64,000 bases of DNA. Origin: Crocodylus rhombifer. Its lineage: Eukaryota; Chordata; Crocodylia; Crocodylidae. The position numbers and the translations under genes are program-made. Location: NCBI GenBank assembly GCA_038503035.1, contig JAVSML010020816.1, forward strand, positions 62,001-126,000, written 5' to 3'. Positions 31,400 to 43,139 of the stretch are shown in pieces; within the stretch, counting starts at the first letter, position 1, and every line of letters begins with the position of its first letter. The notes beneath the pieces were generated by a model. That model was not told where the DNA came from, made no database searches, and saw nothing but the letters and a program-made list of their open reading frames with translations.

Positions 31400-32999
31400 C
31401 TTGCAGGGAATCAGTTAGAAAGGCCAAAGCAGGATTAGAATTTAGGCTGGGGACAAAAATTAAGGACAACAAAAAGTCCTCCTTCAGGTATATAGGGAGC
31501 AAAAGGAAGGCACAGGGTAGGATAGGACCCCTACAGGACAAAGCAGGGCAATTGGTGACAGAGAGGGAGGACAAAGGTGAACTTTTCAGTGAGTTCTTCA
31601 CATCTGTATTCCTAGACAGAGACCAAGACAAATCTCAAAATTGGATCATAGATAGACACAGTAGGGACACCAGCCCACCAATGGTTAGTGCAGACTTAGT
31701 GAAGGGGCACTTGGAGGGGCTGGCTGTGTTCAAATCAACAGGCCCAGATGAACTTCATCCAAGGGTGCTGAAGGAATTGGCCAGTGTCATAGCAGAGCCA
31801 CTGGCACAGCTGTTCAAGCACTCAAGGTGCTCTGGTCAGGTCCCCAAGGACTGGATAAGGGACAATGTGGTCCCTATTTTCAAGAAAGGGAGGATGGAGG
31901 AACCAGGAAACTATAAGCTGGTTAGTCTCACTTCTATCCTTGGGAAAACTCTGGAAAAAATCATTAAGGATCACATTTGTGGGAGCACAGCAGGTGAAAT
32001 AATTCTGAAAGGAAATCAGCATGGATTCATTGCAGGTAGATCATGCCTGACTAACTTTGTTTCTTTTTTATGACCAGGTCACAAAATGATTTGATACTGT
32101 ATCTCATTCTGTTCTCATTAATAAACTGACAGGCTGTGGTGTAGATGATTACATGGTCAGGTGGGTGGCAAATTGGCTTAGGGGCTGCACCCAGAGAGTG
32201 GTGGTGGACGCGTCAATATCGACCTGGAATGATGTGGGCAGTAGAGTCCCGCAAGGCTCAGTCCTTGGACCTTCAATGTCTATTCAGTGCTATTCAATGT
32301 CTTCATCAGGGACTTGGACAAGGATGTGGAGAGCACCCTGTCCAAGTTCTCAGATGATACCAAATTATGGGGCAAAGGTAACACACCAGAGAGTAGAGAA
32401 TGAATCCAGGAAGATCTGGACAGGTTGGAAAAATGGACAGAACAAAATAGGATGCAGTTCAACAAAGAAAAGTGCAAAGTGCTGTACCTGGGCAAAAAGA
32501 CCCACCAACACACTTATAGTCTGAGGTATGATCTTCTTCTCAGCAGCACAGCAGCAGAAAGGGATCTTGGAGTCATAGTTGACTCCAAGATGAACATGAG
32601 TTGTCAATATGATGAAGTGATCAACAAGGATAACTGCACTTTATCATGCATGTGCTAAGGTCCAGGGAGGCGATGCTTCCCCTCTACACAGCGCTGGTCA
32701 GACTGCAGTTGGAGTACTGCATCCAGTTTTGGGCACCGCACTTCAAGAGGGATGTGGAGAATCTTGAGAGGGTTCAGAAGAGAGCCACTCATGTGGTCAG
32801 AGGCCTGCAGGCAAGGCCCTATGGGGAGAGACTGAGGGACCTAGGTCTCTTCAGCCTTCACAAAAGAAGGCTGAGAGGTGATCTTGTGGCTGCCTATAAA
32901 TTCATCAGGGGAGGGCAGCAGGGAAGAGGAGATGCTCTATTTACTAGGGTACCCCCTGGAGTAACTAGGAACAGTGGCCACAAATTATTGGACAACTGA
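31400..32999 (+). pseudogene. CR1 ORF2 reverse transcriptase and C-terminal domain, decayed
   Basis: In order: a linker (TKIKDNKKSSFRYIGSKRKA), FSEFFTSVF (31588-31614), GPDELHPRVLKELA (31743-31784), PIFKKGRMEEPGNYKLVSLT (31873-31932) and HGFIAGRSCLTN (about 32020-32056). A frame change follows, then GSRVPQGSVLGP (32240-32275) and KFSDDTKLW (32344-32370). The catalytic box is FSDD, with both aspartates kept. LEYCIQFWAPHFKRDVENLE and [15 protein letters not shown] complete the C-terminus (32710-32880). There is a TGA at about 32071 and several frameshifts. Confidence 0.85.
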
Positions 33000-33170
33000 T
33001 TTAGGTTGGACATTAGAAAGAACTTCTTCACAGTAAGGCTTGCCAGAATCTGGAATGGGATTCCAAGGGAGGTGGTGCTTTCCCCTACCTTGGGCATCTT
33101 CAGGAGAAGGGGGTCAGACTCAATGACCTACTGAGGTCCCTTCCAACCCTAACATCTATGAATCTATGAA

Positions 33171-33759
33171 TTGGTTTCCATTACTGAGCAAATGCTGCAA
33201 CGGGCACTATAACACTGTTAAACTGATCCATGGATGTCAATTGGAACATTTGAACATCAGAAGCTTTAGATCCCCATTGTTTTCTGGCCCAGATCCATGT
33301 ATATTTAGCATTTTAATCTATTTAGCATTTTGGAGCCAAGAATGTCCATTATTTTGTGTTTGTATGGTGACTAGTACAATAAGGTAACTAGCCCTGTTCT
33401 TGATTAGCCCTTAGGCCGTGCTCTCACATAAATGTTATTCTTTATCATAAATAATAATCAGAGAGTGTGTTAAATGCTATAGCTTCAATGACTTTAATGG
33501 AACCGTGCTAATTTATACCAGCAGGGAATTTTGCTTTCTCCTGAAATGCAGTAAAGTGTTTTAAGACAGGCAAAAGAGGCTGTACAACGCAGTAATAATA
33601 AATGTTGAATGTAGAGTTGTATTTTATCTCTTATTAAAGTGACCACACATTCAATGACAGATCATTGCAAGTATAATTGGTAGCATTAAAGTAATATAGT
33701 TGTGACTGCCCAAGAAATATGCAAGAGGCAAGAGTTTTTGCAGGAGATATTTCTTATTC
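33171..33759. other. AT-rich unique sequence between CR1 elements
   Basis: No gene or repeat was recognised. Confidence 0.45.
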
Positions 33760-35684
33760 ATAGTCATAGTAACATAGTGCTTAGGTTCGGAAGAGACCTA
33801 AAGAGATCATCAGGTCCGACCCCCTATCTCAGGAACAGGTGCCGGGATCATATCACCCCAGCCAAATATCTGTCCAGCCTCCTCTTGAAGACCTCCAAGG
33901 TAGAAGAGAGTACCACCTCACTTGAGAGCCCATTCCAGAGCCTGGCAGCCCTAACTATAAAGTAATGTCTCCTGATGTCAAGCCTGAACCTCTCTCTAAC
34001 AATTTGTGGCCCAGGTAACCCCAAGTGGTGCCCGGGGGAACAGAGCCTCCCCCAATTCTCGCTGATCCCCCCTGGTGAGTTTGTAAATAGCCACGAGATC
34101 CCCTCTTAGCCTTCTGTGGAGGCTAAATAGGTTCAGGCTAAATAGGCTCAGCCTGCCCTGCTGCCCCTTGACCATGTGAGTGGTGCTCCTTTGGACCCTC
34201 TCAATGTTAGCCACTTTCTTCTTGAAGTGCGGTATCCAGAACTGGACACAGTACTCCAACTGTGGCCTGACCAGTGCCGCATAGAGGGGAAGGATCACCT
34301 CCCTGGACCTGCTTGTGATGCATCTGTAGATGCATGACAAGGTGTGGTTAGCCTTTCTGACCACTTCCTCACATTGGTGGCCTTTGTTCATCCTGGAGTC
34401 AACAATGACTCCAAGATCCCTTTCTGTCACCATGTTGACAAAAAGGGTGTTCCCCAGTCTATAGGTGTGTTGCTAGTTCCTTCTTCCTAGATGCAGTACC
34501 TTGCACGTGTCTGCATTGAATTCCATCCTATTCTCATCCGCCCACCTCTGTAATTTGTTTAGATCTAGGTGGATTCTTCCCCTCCCCTCCAGTGTGCCCA
34601 CCTCAGCCCACCACTTGGTGTCATCAGCAAATTTGGATAGTGTGCATTCCATACCCACATCCAGATTGCTGATAAAGATGTTGAATAGTACAGGCCCCAG
34701 GACTGAGCCCTGGGAGACTCCACTGCCTACATCCCTCCAAGTCAAAAACAACCCATCCATCACCGCTCTCTGGGTGTGACCATCTAGCCAATTTGCCACC
34801 CATCTGACTGTGTAAGCATCAGTGCCACTGTCACCAAGTTTTTTTAAGAGAATGCGGACATCTTTTTCATTTGCCACAATCACCAGATTGCCAAGACTCT
34901 CCTGTAGGGGCCCCACGTTACCCGGTGCCTTCTTCTTACTTCCTATGTATTTGAAAAAGTACTTCTTATTATCCTTAATTCTGGTCGCTAGCCATCTCTG
35001 CCTTGGCCTTCCTAACAGCCTCCCTGCAGTCCTGAGCAATGGAAGTGTAATCCTCCTTGGTGATAGCCCCTTGCTTCCACAGTTTGTAAGCCTCCTTTTT
35101 TGCCCTCAGGCATCCCTGGATGCCTTTGCCAAGCCATGGGGGTTTCTTAGTACTCCTTCCCCCCTTGGTGTGCATTGGGACTGACTCCCATTGTGCTCGG
35201 AGGATCATCTCCTTGAGGAACAACCACCCATCTTGGACTCCCATCTCATTGATGCTCCAAGACCCCAATTCCTCTCCTACTAACCTTCTTAGCTTACAGA
35301 AGTCAGCCCTCCTGAAGTCAAGAACCTCTGCCTTGCAGCTTGCTTTTACCACCCTGCCCTGGATAGTAAATTCCTGCAGGCGATAATCGATGTCGCCCAG
35401 GTGGTCAAGTTCCCACAGACCCTTCACCAGGTCCTCCCCTGTGCCAAGGACCAAGTCCAGACGTTCCCCCTGGTGGCACCTCCTGGGTTAGGTGGAGGTC
35501 CTGTATCCCAGCTAGGTATCTATGTGAGCCGTCAGACCTGGCTGACTGCTTCTCCCAGCAGACGTCTGTGTAGTTTAGGTCACCCATGACAACCACATCA
35601 CTTGACTTTACTGCCTCCATGAGCTGACCTGAGAATTCCAGGTCCAGCTCGTCCCCCTGGTGAGGCGGTCTGTAGTAGGACCAA
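33760..35684 (-). mobile_element. CR1 LINE with a large internal deletion in RT
   Basis: The 3' end at 33760 has a CATAGTAACATAGTGC-type tail. Going 5' on the minus strand there are the C-terminal domain (34433-33996), the RT thumb and palm remnant (34850-34473), the linker (35039-34870) and the endonuclease (35620-35100). Protein reading jumps near 34860 from the linker (GNLVIVANEKDV) directly to LLKKLGDSGTDAYTVRW, so the RT fingers and first palm motifs, about 130 residues, are missing. It is truncated at the 5' side at a YYRPP codon run. Confidence 0.85.
34473..35620 (-). pseudogene. CR1 ORF2 with endonuclease and deleted RT
   Basis: The endonuclease part holds MEAVKSSDVVVMGDLNYTDV (GDLN motif intact) and, after a frameshift, DIDYRLQEFTIQGRV in the position of the SDH region. 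The linker has AYKLWKQGAITKEDY and TRIKDNKKYFFKYIGSKKK. The RT retains VSQGSVLGPVLFNIFISNLD (about 34735-34675) and FADDTKWW with both catalytic aspartates (34640-34617), then the WADENRMEFNADTCKVLHLG segment. The deletion near 34860 removes the motifs around KKG, HGF and the first catalytic Asp region, so no functional enzyme is possible. Confidence 0.85.
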
Positions 35685-35832
35685 CAGCATGCATGGGATG
35701 GGTTTAGACAAGCATCACGATACCCTTCCTCAGGTTCTGAGATCCAAAATCTTGTCTAGATCAATCCCAACCATGCAGTTGGTCCAATAAAAGATATCAC
35801 CCACAAACTCTTGTCTTACAGATATAATTGTC
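35685..35832 (+). repeat. Dispersed repeat with GTTGGTCCAATAAAAGATATCACC core, copy 1
   Basis: It shares with 43140-43290 (reverse complement) a GATACCCTTCCTCA start, a CTTGTCTA(G/T)..ATCAA(T)CC(A)..CATGCAGTTGGTCCAATAAAA core and a CTCTTGT.. end. The conserved TTGGTCCAATAAAAGAT box suggests a SINE or LINE 3' tail rather than chance. The class is not assigned. Confidence 0.55.
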
Positions 35833-35835
35833 ATT

Positions 35836-36972
35836 TAGAATCATAGAGAGTTAAGGTTGGAAGGGACCTCAGGAGGTCATCTAGTCCAACCCCCTACTCA
35901 AAGCAGGACCATCCCCAACTAGATCATCCCAGCCAAAGTTTTGTCTAGCCAGGTTTTGAAAACCTCCAATGATGGAGCTTCCACCACCTCTCTAGGTAAC
36001 CTGTTCCAGTGTTTTTACTATCCCCCTACTGAGAAAATTCTTCCTAATATCTAACCTAAACTTCCCTTGCTGTAACTTGAAACTATTGTTCCTTGTTCTG
36101 TCATCTGCCACCACTGAGAACAGTCTTGCTGCATCCTCTTTTGAACCCCAATTCAGGCAGTTGAAGGATGCTATTAAATCCACCCTCAATCTTCTCCTCT
36201 TTGGACTAAATAAGCCCAGTTCCCTCAGTCTTTCCTCGCAAGGCATGTGCCCCAGCCCTTTCACCATTTTTGTTACCTTCCGCTGGACACTGTCCAATTT
36301 GTCAACATCCTTTCTGTAGTGGGGTACACAAAACTGGACACAGTGTTCCAGGTGTGTCCTCACCAGTGTTAACTAGAGGGAACTAATCCCTTCCCTTGAT
36401 CTACTGGCAACACACCTACCAATGCAGCCCAGTATGCCATTTGCCTTCTTGAGTACACTACTAGCTCATATTCAGCTTCTTGTTCACTGTAACCCCAGGT
36501 CCTTTTCTTTACGGCTGGTCAGACCCCAACCTGTACTGGACAATAGGGTTGGTCAGTCCTAAGTGCAGAACTTTGCGCTTGTCCTCGGTGAACCTCATGA
36601 GATTTCTTGTGGCCCAATCCTCCAATTTGTCTAGGTCTCTCTGAATCCTAACCTGATCCTCCAGCATATTTACTGCTCCCCTCAGCTTGGTGTCATCTGC
36701 AAACTTGCTGAGTGTTCACTCTATGCCATCTTCCAGGTCATTGATGAAGACATTGAATAAAACCAGCCCCAGGACCAATCCCTGGGGCACTTCACTTGAT
36801 ACTCGCTGCCAACTAGACATCAAACCATTGATAACTACTCTCTAAGTCCAATGCTCCAGCCAGCTTTCTATGCACCTTACAGTCCATTCTTCCAGCCCAT
36901 ACTTCCTTAGCTTGCTTGAGAGAATGTTGTGGGACACTGTATCAAAAGCCTTGCTAAAATCAAAGTACAATA
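35836..36972 (-). mobile_element. CR1 LINE, 5'-truncated
   Basis: The 3' end at 35836 shows TAGAATCATAGAGAGTTAAGGTTGGAAGGGACC. The copy extends 1.14 kb back to a DFSKAFD-coding block (ACTTTGATTTTAGCAAGGCTTTTGATAC in reverse complement, about 36966-36939), where it is truncated. It is the same subfamily as 12570-14160, sharing LFSVVADDRTRN. It shares its 3' side with the dispersed repeat ending about 35832. Confidence 0.9.
35992..36930 (-). pseudogene. CR1 RT palm to C-terminal domain, decayed
   Basis: The longest open frame (36363-35992, 123 codons) carries HLEHCVQFCVPHYRKDVDKLDSVQ, then EERLRELGLFSPKRRRLRVDLIASF and LFSVVADDRTRN (in parts), and [13 protein letters not shown]. Further 5', with stops, come the [19 protein letters not shown] and SKFADDTKLR-like boxes (36770-36690). 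No start or fingers domain remains. Confidence 0.8.
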
Positions 36973-37588
36973 TACTGATACTGTAGCTGCTGTACCTGGC
37001 TTCTAAAGTTTAGGATAAAGGACATGTATTTATCCTAGATTCAATGGTAAATGTGGCATATCTCTTTCCTGATCTGTGCTTCTTCTCTGTGATGCACAAT
37101 ACATTAAACTAGAATGGAAGGGTACTAGCAGCTCAAAAAAAAGAGCAATTGTCTTGGCCATGGCACAATTGACAATGCCAGTAGAGATAACTCTGAGATT
37201 GTAAAGTCTTAACTAAATGCCAAAAATCCCAAAAGAAATAAATGAAAGATGACTACTAAATCACATGAAATAAATAACAAAATAATATTTCTGCTTCTAC
37301 AGTACTTACAGCCAGGCCCACTGAAGTAACTTTACAAGGCAATTAGGCAATACAGGAGGACTGCAGCATGCATAGTATGCATGTGTGTGTGTGTGTTTTT
37401 ATATAAATGTGCACGCATGCACACACAAAAATTGAAACTACATTAACGTTGCAAAATCCATCACTCAAAAGTTTTAAAAGTGTTTGAATTCATGTTTATA
37501 TTCCCTTTGTGATAATGATACAATTTTTAATTACAATTAACAAATACAGTTTTTTAAATTAAGGATCCTGCCTCATTTAGCATACTGA
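36973..37588. other. AT-rich unique sequence with a (TG)n microsatellite
   Basis: A GTGTGTGTGTGTGTG run lies at about 37383-37397, next to ATGCA motifs. Otherwise no feature was recognised. Confidence 0.5.
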
Positions 37589-37860
37589 AGGTGTGTCTAC
37601 ACATGCCCCTATGGTGCCATTGTTACTACATCATTATTTAGTACTTCCTTCAGGAAGTACTAAATGACAGCACAGTAACAGCCATTACTGTACCATGCCA
37701 GTGGCGCATGATTATTTTTAGTTACTACCTCGCGATGCGCTATAGCAAAAGAGCACATCACTATGGCAATATAGGTACGGCATCATGGTTTGCACTCACT
37801 GATGCTACACTACCATAGCACGTTGCTACATTGACATAGCAACTTGTGTAGATATGCCCT
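37589..37860. mobile_element. GGGCATCTACA-type MITE, 272 bp
   Basis: The termini AGGTGTGTCTACACATGCC and (reverse complement) AGGGCATATCTACACAAG are inverted. The interior contains a perfect hairpin (AGTACTTCCT..AGGAAGTACT at 37641-37663) and CCATAGCA/TTGCTA blocks shared with 44640-44862. Non-coding. Confidence 0.7.
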
Positions 37861-39062
37861 GAGTGAACTATTTTACATTTTGTTTCATCCTCATTGTTCA
37901 TTTTGAGGCAACAAGTTTGTTATTTACTTTTCAAAATATGTGATGGCTTAATGGGCTTATTACTCATGGACTTCTCTATGGTGCTTATTAGTTCAGTATC
38001 TGAAGTTTAGATTCCCAAAAGGACCAAGTTTTTGGCAACATCTAACTTTTAAGAGCATATATGCCTAGTAAAATTCACATATGCCAAATTAGGCACTGTA
38101 ACACGGTGGGCTGTCCACTTAAGAGTGGGCAACTACTTAGACTGAGAGGCTACGCTGTAAGAAGGCTAATAAGGATGTAGCTTGAATTAAAAAGCCCATC
38201 AGACAGAACCAGTGGATGGTGTGGAGGACAGGAAACTGCTGCTCCCTAGAAGGAGGGCAAAAACAGGAAAGAAGACTGAAACCAGAGTAGACCCATCTCC
38301 ATGGCCAAAATGATATGGTTTCTGTTTATTTACACTTTGTGGTGAAAGACTGTTTATGACTGAGGCTGGCTGAAAGGCACCTCAGACAGCAAAGGCTGGC
38401 AAGTTTAAGGACTGCATAATACTGAAGCTCCCCGAGAGATGCTTAAGGGAAGGGGAAAAACCTGGCTGAAAGTCCCTGAGGTGGCAACCTGCTAAAGGAT
38501 CCTTGTTCAAAGGATTTAGATGCTAAAGAATGGTATTCACAAAGGCCGTAACACTGCCTAAAGTATCTGTGGTAGAAAATGCAGAGAAGAGGTCTGCTTC
38601 TTAAATACACAGTGTGGGAAGTTCTTATTCTCCTCTGTTGAAGCTGCTCCACTTTGCACTGAATAATTAAATATTCACTGGGTAAGACAAAGAAAAAGGG
38701 ATCATGTTTTTAACCTATGACTTGGTTACTCACCTGATATGTACACTTAACATAAAATAAATATAGATTCCTTGGAGCAAGAATCAAAACCCAATTCTCC
38801 CCATTCCTAGGTGAGTGCCTTCACCAAAATTAGTGGACTTTTAGTTATCCCATGAAAAGTAGAACAGTTTACAAAAGAAGAAATAAGGGGCATCTTTCCA
38901 TGTGTTCTGGGTTGTGGGGAGGGGCACTTTAATTAAAGTGACTCTCAGGCTCTAAATAAAGCACCAACCTTGTCTTGTGTATTTAGTATCCCACATTTCA
39001 AAATGGCAGTAAGGACACTGATGCCAAGGCTGCTGGATCGTGTTACTAGCAGTCTCCAGCAG
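37861..39062. other. Mostly unique sequence
   Basis: 38100-38650 has a mixed composition and a minus ORF (38652-38443) of no recognised family; it may be an old LTR or other repeat. No gene could be supported. Confidence 0.4.
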
Positions 39063-39385
39063 ACTCCATTCATAGTTTCATAGTTATTAGAGGCTGGAAG
39101 GGACCTAACTGATTATTGGGTCTGGCCCCCTGCACTTGGGCAAGAGAGACTGCTGAGATCAGATGACCCCAGCAAGGTGGGCATCAAGACACTTTTTGAA
39201 GATCGCCAAGGTGGGTGACTGTACCACCTCCTGGAGGAAAGCCTGTTCCAAAGCCTCAGCACTCGTAAAAAAGTTTTTCCTTATATCCAGTCTGAAGTGA
39301 TCTTCAATCAGTTTGTGCCTATTGTCTCTTGTGCTTTCCTGGGGAACCTTGGTGAACAGATGCTCCCCCAGACCCCAATGTAGAT
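39063..39385 (-). mobile_element. CR1 LINE 3' fragment, divergent subfamily
   Basis: The 3' end (ATTCATAGTTTCATAGTTATTAGAGGCTGGAAGGGACC) is a CATAGTTT tail. The rest follows the CR1 C-terminal region antisense (GATGACCCCAGCAAGGTGGGCATC, TGTACCACCTCCTGGAGGAAAGCCTGTTCC, CTTATATCCAGTCTGAA). About 320 bp remains, 5'-truncated. It is clearly more diverged than its neighbours. Confidence 0.85.
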
Positions 39386-41479
39386 TAATTGAGTTAATAG
39401 AATTAATGGAGATTAATCAAGTCTGCTCTGACACATTCTAATTAGAAAGCATTGGAGCAGGTGTTGGGCATGTATACAAGTACCCAAGAAAATTACCTGC
39501 AACCTTAAATAGTTAGCCTGGTGGTCAGAACACCTAGGCAGGTAGACAATGTGAATTTAAATCATCTCAGGAAGAGCAGAAAACTAAATCAATGTCTTCC
39601 ACTTCTGGTGAGGGTGTTTTAGCCAATGGATTAAAGAAAGGAACAAACTTGTTTTCCTCTTTTATTTTGTGCCAAGCTCAGTTCTTCTAAAACGCTCTGA
39701 GAATGTCTATTGGATTGAACCCTGAAGGCACAAAAAGTAGGGGAATGCTTTGTTTGTGAATCCAAATGGGGCTTAGATGTGAAATATAGCAATATAGCTC
39801 AGCACTCTCAAAATCAAGCCACTTCTAGGCATGTCTGTGTTAGTATCACATGTCTTAGCAGTGAAGCACAATTCTGCCTCTCATGTCTAACCTTGTCCTG
39901 ATACTCCCTGGGAGGGCCCTTCTCAAGTACATGCTACGTACCTGCTCCCACTCACACAGGACAAACCCAGAAATGCAGCAGTGAAATTGCTCTGGAGGCA
40001 TCCCAGGCAAGTTGCTCACAAACCGAGATCTTGAGATTGTCCAGGGGCTTACACAGGGCACTGATGCAGTTTCTCTGCTTATTGGCATGTGTGCAGGAAC
40101 GAACAGGAAAGGAGCAGAAGCAAATCTGTCAAGCTGATCAAGAGCAGCCATCCCTCCAAATATCAGGGATACAGTATAAAAATAGCCAAGGTAGATGGCT
40201 ACATGTTAGCCAGTTTGCATCCTAGATGAAATTTCTGTGATTGTTATTAGTGTTTAACTAATCCATTTTATATCATGTGTTTTCCCATGATACCCATGTT
40301 TACAAAATTATTCCAATGTATGTTTGGGTATTTGACTGGTCAAATAAAGCTTGGTGAAGTCACCAGTCAAATATTGGTCAAAAATTGTAAAAAAAATTGC
40401 CAAGAAGTCAAAGTAATACACAGAAAAATCACAGACTTTTCATTAAGAAATGTGTCAGAGAACATTAAAAAATCATTTCTATCAAGACAACTATCAAAAG
40501 TGTAATTTTTTTCATAAAATTGCTATAATCTTTCACCAGACACAAAATATTTGGTCAATTGACCAGTGAACTGACAATTGACTGACTTGCTAACCCTATT
40601 CCACGGTAAACAAAAGTATCTAATTAAAAGCAATGTGACAAAGTAATTCATTATTATATAACTGTATTTTTGTATGCATTAGATTAGTGTATCTATTTTC
40701 TTTTTCTTCTTGTGCAGTACCATAGTGTTGGTACTGAAATCACTGTGCAGTTTCAATCATTTGGATATTTAAGCGATGTTATTTCAAGCTCTGCAATGGC
40801 TGATAGCCTTTTTTCCAAACACTGTATCCTATCTGTTTTTTTAATGTGATATCCCTGAGAGAAAAATTGAACTAATATATGAAAATCAAACATCCCTATC
40901 TAGGGCAATAAAGTCTACATGAAACATTTTTGTTCAACTTTCAAGATATGTACCATAGCTGGACATAGTAGAGCTAACTAGACATCAGCATAACTCCAGC
41001 TATCATTTTGACAATCATATCATATTGGCTATTAAAACAATAATAATAATATAAAAATCCCCTCAGAGCTCCTCTTTCAAAAATGGATTAAATGGTCAAT
41101 CAAATGCAATGGTCTTACATAGCATAGAATTGTATAAGACATAACTGCCAAAAATCATTGCAACACTTTGCAAAGCATGTTATTCCTTCCCTGTTAGGTC
41201 TTGAGGACAGACTAGTGTTCAGCTGGTTTTATTTAGCCCATCTTTCTATTTATATTATATTGGTATCTAAAATTTCTGTCTCAGTAGGATTTGTTTTTAT
41301 CATCTGACATAGTGGAATGAAAGTAATCAGAATCTTTTGGAGGCTTGTTATTTCCCTGAATTTCATCCTGACTTTTATTTGGGTCAGAAATGTTTCACAT
41401 ACATTCATGACTACATCTTTTCCTGGTTGAAACAAACATCTTAAATGGACTAATAATGTTTTAGTCTTTAAAGCAGGAG
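39386..41479. other. AT-rich, mostly unique sequence
   Basis: At 40325-40380 an inverted pair TTTGACTGGTCAAATA / CACCAGTCAAATATTGGTCAA, with further TTGGTCAATTGACCAGTGA at 40550-40568, hints at a small degraded snap-back element. The minus ORF at 40151-39855 is not recognised. No gene is supported. Confidence 0.4.
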
Positions 41480-42033
41480 GTAGAGTCAACCTCCTGCTAC
41501 AGACACACTGAGCTGACCAAGCTAACAGGAAACTTACTGGAGAATCACGTGACCCCCAATGCACCAAGAAAAGGGTCTGGGGAGGGGCATTGGATCTTAT
41601 ACCACAAGGAGCCTGTCCTGATTGGCCTGGAGGGCTGACTGGGCAATTTAAAGAGCTGGAAGACAGATCAGCATTTGGCTTTCCCCGTCGAAAGGACAGT
41701 ACAGCAGAAGCATGGAGCTGTAGAGCCCATGTGGAGATGCAAGACCCAGGAAATCAAATGGATGCAGTTCACAGAAGCCCAGATGAGTCTCCCAAGCAAA
41801 GATCCAACCATACCACTGAGAGACAGCTTCCTGGTTAGTGAGAGCCAGCCCAGCAATACTGGGGACAGGGGAAAGACAGGAACCATACCCTGAGGTAACC
41901 AGTGGGGACCAGTAGTGTGATGTGAGGAATGAATCCCAGTAGGGGTGACAGGAATCTAGAGGCAAACCAATGTGGATGAACACAATGGAGGGATTTGCAC
42001 AGTAAGCCCAAAATAAGAAGAAAGGAAAGTGGG
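41480..42033. other. Unassigned repeat-like block
   Basis: G-rich sequence with ATCACGTGACCCCC and CCTGATTGGCCTGGAGGGCTGACTGGGC motifs. The composition, a sharp change from flanks and no coding content suggest part of an LTR or a transposon. Termini were not found. ORFs on both strands (41590-41838, 41983-41648) are unrecognised. Confidence 0.35.
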
Positions 42034-42350
42034 TATGAATTTAGAAATCCTGAATGAATGATAATAGTGATTAAGAAGAGGGATTAATTTATCAACTTTG
42101 AATGAATTTGTTACTGTGACTGAGAAACACCCCATAAATTAATTTATAAGTGCGAATGAATTATAGTTGTGATGAAGAAACAAGGAGGGGATTGATTTAT
42201 GAACCCCAAAAGGACTTTCAGCAGTAATTAAAAAGGCATGTAGTAAATTTATTTGTAAAGTTTGAATTAAGTTGTGGAATTGGTAGAGGAACGACAAATA
42301 AATTGATCTATGGACTAGTTAAATGAATTTCTGAGCATCATGAATGAATG
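42034..42350 (+). repeat. Diverged minisatellite, period about 52-57 bp
   Basis: Five to six degenerate units each follow the order (T)TTGAATGAATT .. GTGAT(T/G)AAGAA .. GG(G)ATT(A/G)ATTTAT(C/G/A)A. Unit starts are near 42040, 42094, 42151, 42203, 42257 and 42313. Substitution is heavy but spacing is preserved. It sits inside the unassigned block and is not coding. Confidence 0.6.
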
Positions 42351-43139
42351 CATATAATAGAGCCATAAGAACTGAATTAATGTTGGTCTTGTAGATAACT
42401 AATCGACTTAGCACCCAGTTGGTGATATCATGAGAGGGGAAATGAGAGCTATTAAATGATGAAATAAGGAATCCAGAGGGGGCTGAGAGAGAGGCTTTAG
42501 GCAGAAATCTCCATGTAAGACCGACTGGGGTCTATTACCACAGACCAGAGAGGAAAGGGGCAGGGTGTAGGGGAAGTGGAGCCCTGTAGAAAAACTGGTG
42601 GCCCAGCCAAACTGACCTTCACCCAAGGATCCCCAAAAAGATAAAACCATCAAGGTGTGGTGGGTGAATGAGTGGACAGGACAAAGCTCCCCCATGTTCC
42701 AACACAGTTGTGGCTTGAAAGTCTGCATATGCTCACAGTCTTACTTTGCAGATTAAAATTAAACACAAGGCCTTGTTGGTTTGTTGTATCTCTAGCAGAA
42801 GATATGACTTATTGGAACTTAAGAACTTGACTAAAGTCTACTTTTATTTACATCAGCTTATTCTATAAGTTTTGTGGGATAGCTATTACCAGCTGATTTA
42901 CTGACACCTTACTGTTCAACCAGTCACTGCTTAGCCATCAAAATAATACTTTTAAACTACAATTATTGATGCCCTTCTGGTGCTTTAATTTTTGGCCTTT
43001 TGTAGCATTAAGTATACAGCAGAGTTTTGTTTCTGTTCTGGCTTCATATCACACAGTGATCATTCTCAAGTAGGAATAGTCAAAATACCAAACTATTTAA
43101 GTTGCAAGGAGAGTTATGATAGTGCAGAGGTGATGATGC
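42351..43139. other. Unassigned sequence
   Basis: 42400-42740 continues the repeat-like block (GGACCAGAGAGGAAAGGGGCAGG) and then returns to AT-rich sequence. No gene was seen. Confidence 0.4.

Larger units (their letters stand above)
30197..33170 (+). mobile_element. Long CR1 LINE, interrupted by another CR1
   Basis: This 5'-truncated CR1 keeps the endonuclease C-terminal half, the linker, reverse transcriptase, C-terminal domain and 3' UTR, and ends CTAACATCTATGAATCTATGAA (TCTATGAA tail subtype). A second CR1 is inserted at 30933/30934. Excising it restores reading from the ..KEVYRLWKW region to ..TKIKDNKKSSF. Host length without the insert is about 2.5 kb. Stops and frameshifts occur throughout. 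Confidence 0.9.

Noticed and set aside
40316..40600. Complete snap-back transposon built from TTGACTGGTCAA motifs
   Set aside because: Inverted motifs are present, but neither terminus nor a target duplication could be defined, so it is mentioned only as a hint.
42034..42350. CRISPR-like array
   Set aside because: Units are contiguous and diverged, without unique spacers, and the context is clearly a vertebrate genome.
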